A stretch of DNA of 8,797 bases from Leptolyngbyaceae cyanobacterium CSSed165cm_216. GTDB lineage: Bacteria; Cyanobacteriota; Cyanobacteriia; Phormidesmidales; Phormidesmidaceae. A program made the position numbers and the translations under genes. Each line of letters starts with the position of its first letter. Within the stretch, counting starts at the first letter, position 1. The notes beneath the pieces are model-generated. The model was given only the letters and a program-made list of their open reading frames with translations. It was not told the DNA's origin and did not search any database. The stretch lies in the NCBI GenBank assembly GCA_007135385.1, contig SLIY01000361.1, positions 1 to 8,797 on the forward strand, given 5' to 3'. Below, in pieces: positions 6,978-8,797 of the stretch.

Positions 6978-8471
6978 TTAACCTCGATAAATGCCAGTGA
7001 TAGCGCGAAAGGTCGAGATCAGGTACTCGATCAGCGATCGCTCTTCCATCACCACATGGGCTTCGGCGGTAGTGCCATCGGTAATGGGCTGGGCGGGACC
7101 GTCGCTGGCGGTCCACCGATAGCCGCTAGGGGTGTTGGGATCGGGGTCAAGCCACAATTCAACTACGATGTTAACCGCTGTGATGGCCTGGGGCATCTCA
7201 GGGTTGCGCTCATCTTCCCCTAGCAGGAGCTTGAAAGCTAGCTCGCGACTGCCCACCAAGTTAACCAACTCTGAGACTGTGACGGGTCGTTGCCCCACCG
7301 AGACCACCTCCGCCACCATACTCCCATAGCGTTCGCGAGGGTAGGCGTCCGGCGTGACGTCTACGGTCATGCCGGGGGTCAGCTGTTTTGCCTCGCCCAC
7401 CTCAAACATGGCCACTACATTGGATTCAGCCTCTGGAGCCGTGCGGATGATTTGGCCAATGGAGCCCCCCGGTAGCACAATTTCTCCGGTGTTAATTGTG
7501 ACCGTTTCTACTCTGCCATCGGCGGGGCTAACCACCTCGCTATTACTCTGAATCAGAACTTCCATCTCGGCGATCGCCCGCCGTTGATCGGCAATCAGAT
7601 TTGCCCGGGTCGTATCACTCACGGTATCGACTAGCTCGACGGAGCTATCTTCGGTGAGCAGGGCATCACTGCCTGCCTCCAGGGTGCCTATCTGGGCCAC
7701 CAGACTCTCGTCTAGCCCGTCGAGCTGCTCCAGGGCAACCTGGATCTCGTTAATAGCGTTGTTGACCGTCAGTTGGTTGGCATCTAAAAAGTAAGCCTGG
7801 AAGTTGATCGGGGGAACAACACCCTCTGCTACCAATTCCCTGAAGGTGTCGATGCGCTCGTCGGTTTCTGCCTGAAAACTGCGCAAATAGCGGAGGTGAT
7901 CTAAAAACGCGGCCCGCTGACTCTGGTTGATGGCCAGCTGATCTTGCAGGGCTTTAATCTGTTTTCGGTTGGCCTGTCGCTGCTGGGTAACGGTGGCCGT
8001 GTTAAGCCGGCTGCGGTTGGATTCGGCGGCGGCAATTTGGCGATCCTGGGCTTCTAGATCTGCCAGGCGATCGCGCATATTCTGCAATGCTTGAGTTTGC
8101 TCAGGCGACTCCATCAACGCCACTAATTGCCCTGTGCTCACCTGATCGCCCGGTTGTATGTTGAGGTCCACCACCCGACCACCGAGGCGAGGCTGAATCG
8201 CCACAGTAGAACGAGGCACCAAAATCACGGCACGCCCGCTGGCCCGCACCGGAAAACGACCCACAAAGGTCCAACCCACAAAGGCCCCCAACAGCAGCAC
8301 AATGGGCACAAAGCGGGGCCAGCGTTGAAGCAGTCCATCCTGGGGAGAATCTAGGGGCACATTGAACCGCTCGACCTGTTCAGCCAGAGCCTGTCGCGAC
8401 AGGTCTGAGCCGGGGGAGTTGTCGCTATCCAGGCCGTTGGGCTGGTTGTCGGGTGGGTTAGGGGATTGCAT
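6978..8471 (-). CDS. HlyD-family membrane fusion protein (efflux/secretion adaptor)
   Basis: Periplasmic adaptor of 497 residues linking an inner-membrane transporter to an outer-membrane channel. Residues 1-50 are a polar, acidic cytoplasmic tail; a single membrane anchor lies at about 53-72. The first half of the lipoyl/barrel-sandwich domain follows (SGRAVIL at 78-84, GGRVVDLNIQPGDQVSTGQ at 97-115), then a long alpha-helical hairpin at about 122-310 rich in Gln, Ala and Leu, then the second half (VVSPADGRVETVTINTGEIV at 313-332), and a beta-barrel region with TPGMTVDVTPDAYPRERYGS at 365-384. This last part and the ending resemble adaptors of NHLM/NHLP-type bacteriocin exporters more than AaeA. 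The partner here is a FUSC transporter rather than a peptidase-ABC exporter. The ATG at 8471 has only a weak GAG upstream and lies inside a duplicated DNA segment. First gene of the minus-strand operon. Confidence 0.88.
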   Translation of the reverse strand: MQSPNPPDNQPNGLDSDNSPGSDLSRQALAEQVERFNVPLDSPQDGLLQRWPRFVPIVLLLGAFVGWTFVGRFPVRASGRAVILVPRSTVAIQPRLGGRVVDLNIQPGDQVSTGQLVALMESPEQTQALQNMRDRLADLEAQDRQIAAAESNRSRLNTATVTQQRQANRKQIKALQDQLAINQSQRAAFLDHLRYLRSFQAETDERIDTFRELVAEGVVPPINFQAYFLDANQLTVNNAINEIQVALEQLDGLDESLVAQIGTLEAGSDALLTEDSSVELVDTVSDTTRANLIADQRRAIAEMEVLIQSNSEVVSPADGRVETVTINTGEIVLPGGSIGQIIRTAPEAESNVVAMFEVGEAKQLTPGMTVDVTPDAYPRERYGSMVAEVVSVGQRPVTVSELVNLVGSRELAFKLLLGEDERNPEMPQAITAVNIVVELWLDPDPNTPSGYRWTASDGPAQPITDGTTAEAHVVMEERSLIEYLISTFRAITGIYRG

Positions 8472-8501
8472 AGCTCAAACGACACTATCAACGTTGACAC
8501 G
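8464..8501. repeat. Direct repeat copy 1, covering the fusion protein start codon
   Basis: GATTGCATAGCTCAAAC (8464-8480) is repeated exactly at 8536-8552, and the next ~21 nt are similar (TATCA-N4-TGACACG in both). In the minus-strand sense this copy contains the start codon (8471-8469) and the 5' leader directly before it. Confidence 0.85.
8486..8499. promoter_or_regulatory. Possible operator: TATCA-ACGT-TGACA inverted repeat
   Basis: The core TCAACGTTGA at 8488-8497 is a perfect 10-nt palindrome extended to imperfect 5-nt half sites. The same TATCA-N4-TGACA arrangement recurs at 8559-8572. Position in the leader of the efflux operon suits a repressor site, but no specific regulator family can be assigned. 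Confidence 0.35.
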
Positions 8502-8543
8502 CTACAAGAAGTTTCGGACATGGCGGAGTGTTGCAGATTGCAT
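8502..8543 (-). CDS. Possible 13-codon upstream open reading frame
   Basis: The upstream repeat copy carries its own ATGCAATC, giving MQSATLRHVRNFL followed by TAG at 8504-8502. The stop lies 30 nt before the fusion protein start. The real gene begins MQSPNPP, so both share the start context and first three codons because of the duplication. It could be a translated leader affecting downstream initiation, or only a by-product of the duplication. Length is too short for coding statistics. Confidence 0.25.
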   Translation of the reverse strand: MQSATLRHVRNFL

Positions 8544-8573
8544 AGCTCAAACTACGGGTATCAAGGCTGACAC
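8536..8573. repeat. Direct repeat copy 2, upstream of the fusion protein gene
   Basis: Shares the exact 17-nt GATTGCATAGCTCAAAC with 8464-8480 and a similar flank ending in TATCA-N4-TGACACG; the offset is 72 nt for the exact part and 73 nt for the flank. Sequences beyond ~38 nt do not match between copies. Confidence 0.85.
8559..8572. promoter_or_regulatory. Possible operator: TATCA-AGGC-TGACA inverted repeat
   Basis: Second occurrence of the half-site pair found at 8486-8499; the outer five bases on both sides are identical while the 4-nt centre differs (AGGC instead of ACGT). Retention of the arms with a changed centre is what a dimer-binding site would show, though it could be simple duplication remnant. 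Confidence 0.35.
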
Positions 8574-8592
8574 GGGGCCGCAAATTCTGTCG

Positions 8593-8598
8593 ATTATA
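8593..8598 (-). promoter_or_regulatory. Possible -10 element of the efflux operon
   Basis: A perfect TATAAT on the minus strand lies about 120 nt upstream of the fusion protein start. No good -35 hexamer is found at 16-18 nt. If used, the transcript would begin near 8586, so both repeat copies and the short upstream frame would be in the 5' leader. Confidence 0.35.
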
Positions 8599-8797
8599 AC
8601 TTTGATGGGAACATCTGGCCTATCACCGAAGCGTCTGTGGCTCCACCATTGACCATCAGCACCGCCAGAGTTAGAAATTCAAGTTAAACTTATGGCGCTC
8701 TAGATGCAACATTAGCCATACGTTAATAACCTAGGGTGGCCTGAAGTTAATCGAGGTGGAAAGATCGCCTAGGGCCATTACGTTCCTCCGCTACCAT

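Larger units (their letters stand above)
8472..8797. other. Non-coding upstream region of the efflux operon
   Basis: These 326 nt hold no convincing protein gene on either strand. They contain the second half of copy 1 and all of copy 2 of the direct repeat, a 13-codon open frame, two inverted-repeat boxes and a TATAAT hexamer. From about 8600 to 8797 I see lower GC, scattered short A/T-rich words and no recognisable RNA gene. A minus-strand frame open from the right edge ends at 8747 and could be the tail of a neighbouring gene, but 16 codons are too few to judge. Confidence 0.6.

Noticed and set aside
6976..7116. Longer version of the small membrane protein
   Set aside because: It lies wholly inside the fusion protein gene in another frame and reads as an Arg-rich shadow; the ATG at 6975 has its own ribosome site.
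8362..8652. Plus-strand 96-codon open frame
   Set aside because: Antisense to the fusion protein start for about 110 nt, with a repeated DCIAQTT that is only the DNA repeat translated; no ribosome site or family signal.
8747..8797. Minus-strand frame of 16 codons ending at TAA 8749-8747
   Set aside because: It is open at the window edge and may be the tail of a neighbouring gene, but it is too short to support.

Overview
The window looks like chromosomal DNA from a filamentous, fairly GC-rich cyanobacterium. The main clues are the palindromic octamer GCGATCGC (HIP1, typical of cyanobacterial genomes), found at least seven times between 3075 and 8074, and a secreted hydrolase with the DUF1400 N-terminal domain, a family known mainly from cyanobacteria. 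Genus cannot be read from the sequence.

Layout: two plus-strand genes (127-2368) converge on five minus-strand genes (8471 down to 2417). The plus pair is an exported DUF1400 alpha/beta hydrolase followed 7 nt later by an M15-type metallopeptidase. The minus-strand genes, in transcription order, are a HlyD-type membrane fusion protein, a 58-residue tryptophan-rich two-helix membrane protein, a 754-residue FUSC-family inner-membrane transporter, then after a 125-nt gap a choloylglycine hydrolase/penicillin V acylase-type Ntn amidase, and 13 nt later a soluble alpha/beta hydrolase. A hairpin with a T-tract that overlaps the last stop codon closes this set.

How they may work together: adaptor + tiny membrane protein + FUSC pump has the same component types as the E. 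coli AaeX-AaeA-AaeB carboxylate efflux system, here with packing of 2 and 5 nt between genes that indicates one transcript. Two predicted cytoplasmic hydrolases follow (an amidase and an esterase-like enzyme), which suggests export plus breakdown of small amide or ester compounds. This link is inference; substrates cannot be read from the sequence.

The most unusual DNA is the 326-nt stretch upstream of the fusion protein gene. A ~38-nt segment containing that gene's start codon occurs twice, 72 nt apart. This creates a second ATGCAATC start upstream with a 13-codon open frame, and each copy carries a TATCA-N4-TGACA inverted repeat. A second pair of imperfect direct repeats flanks a possible -10 element between the transporter and the amidase.
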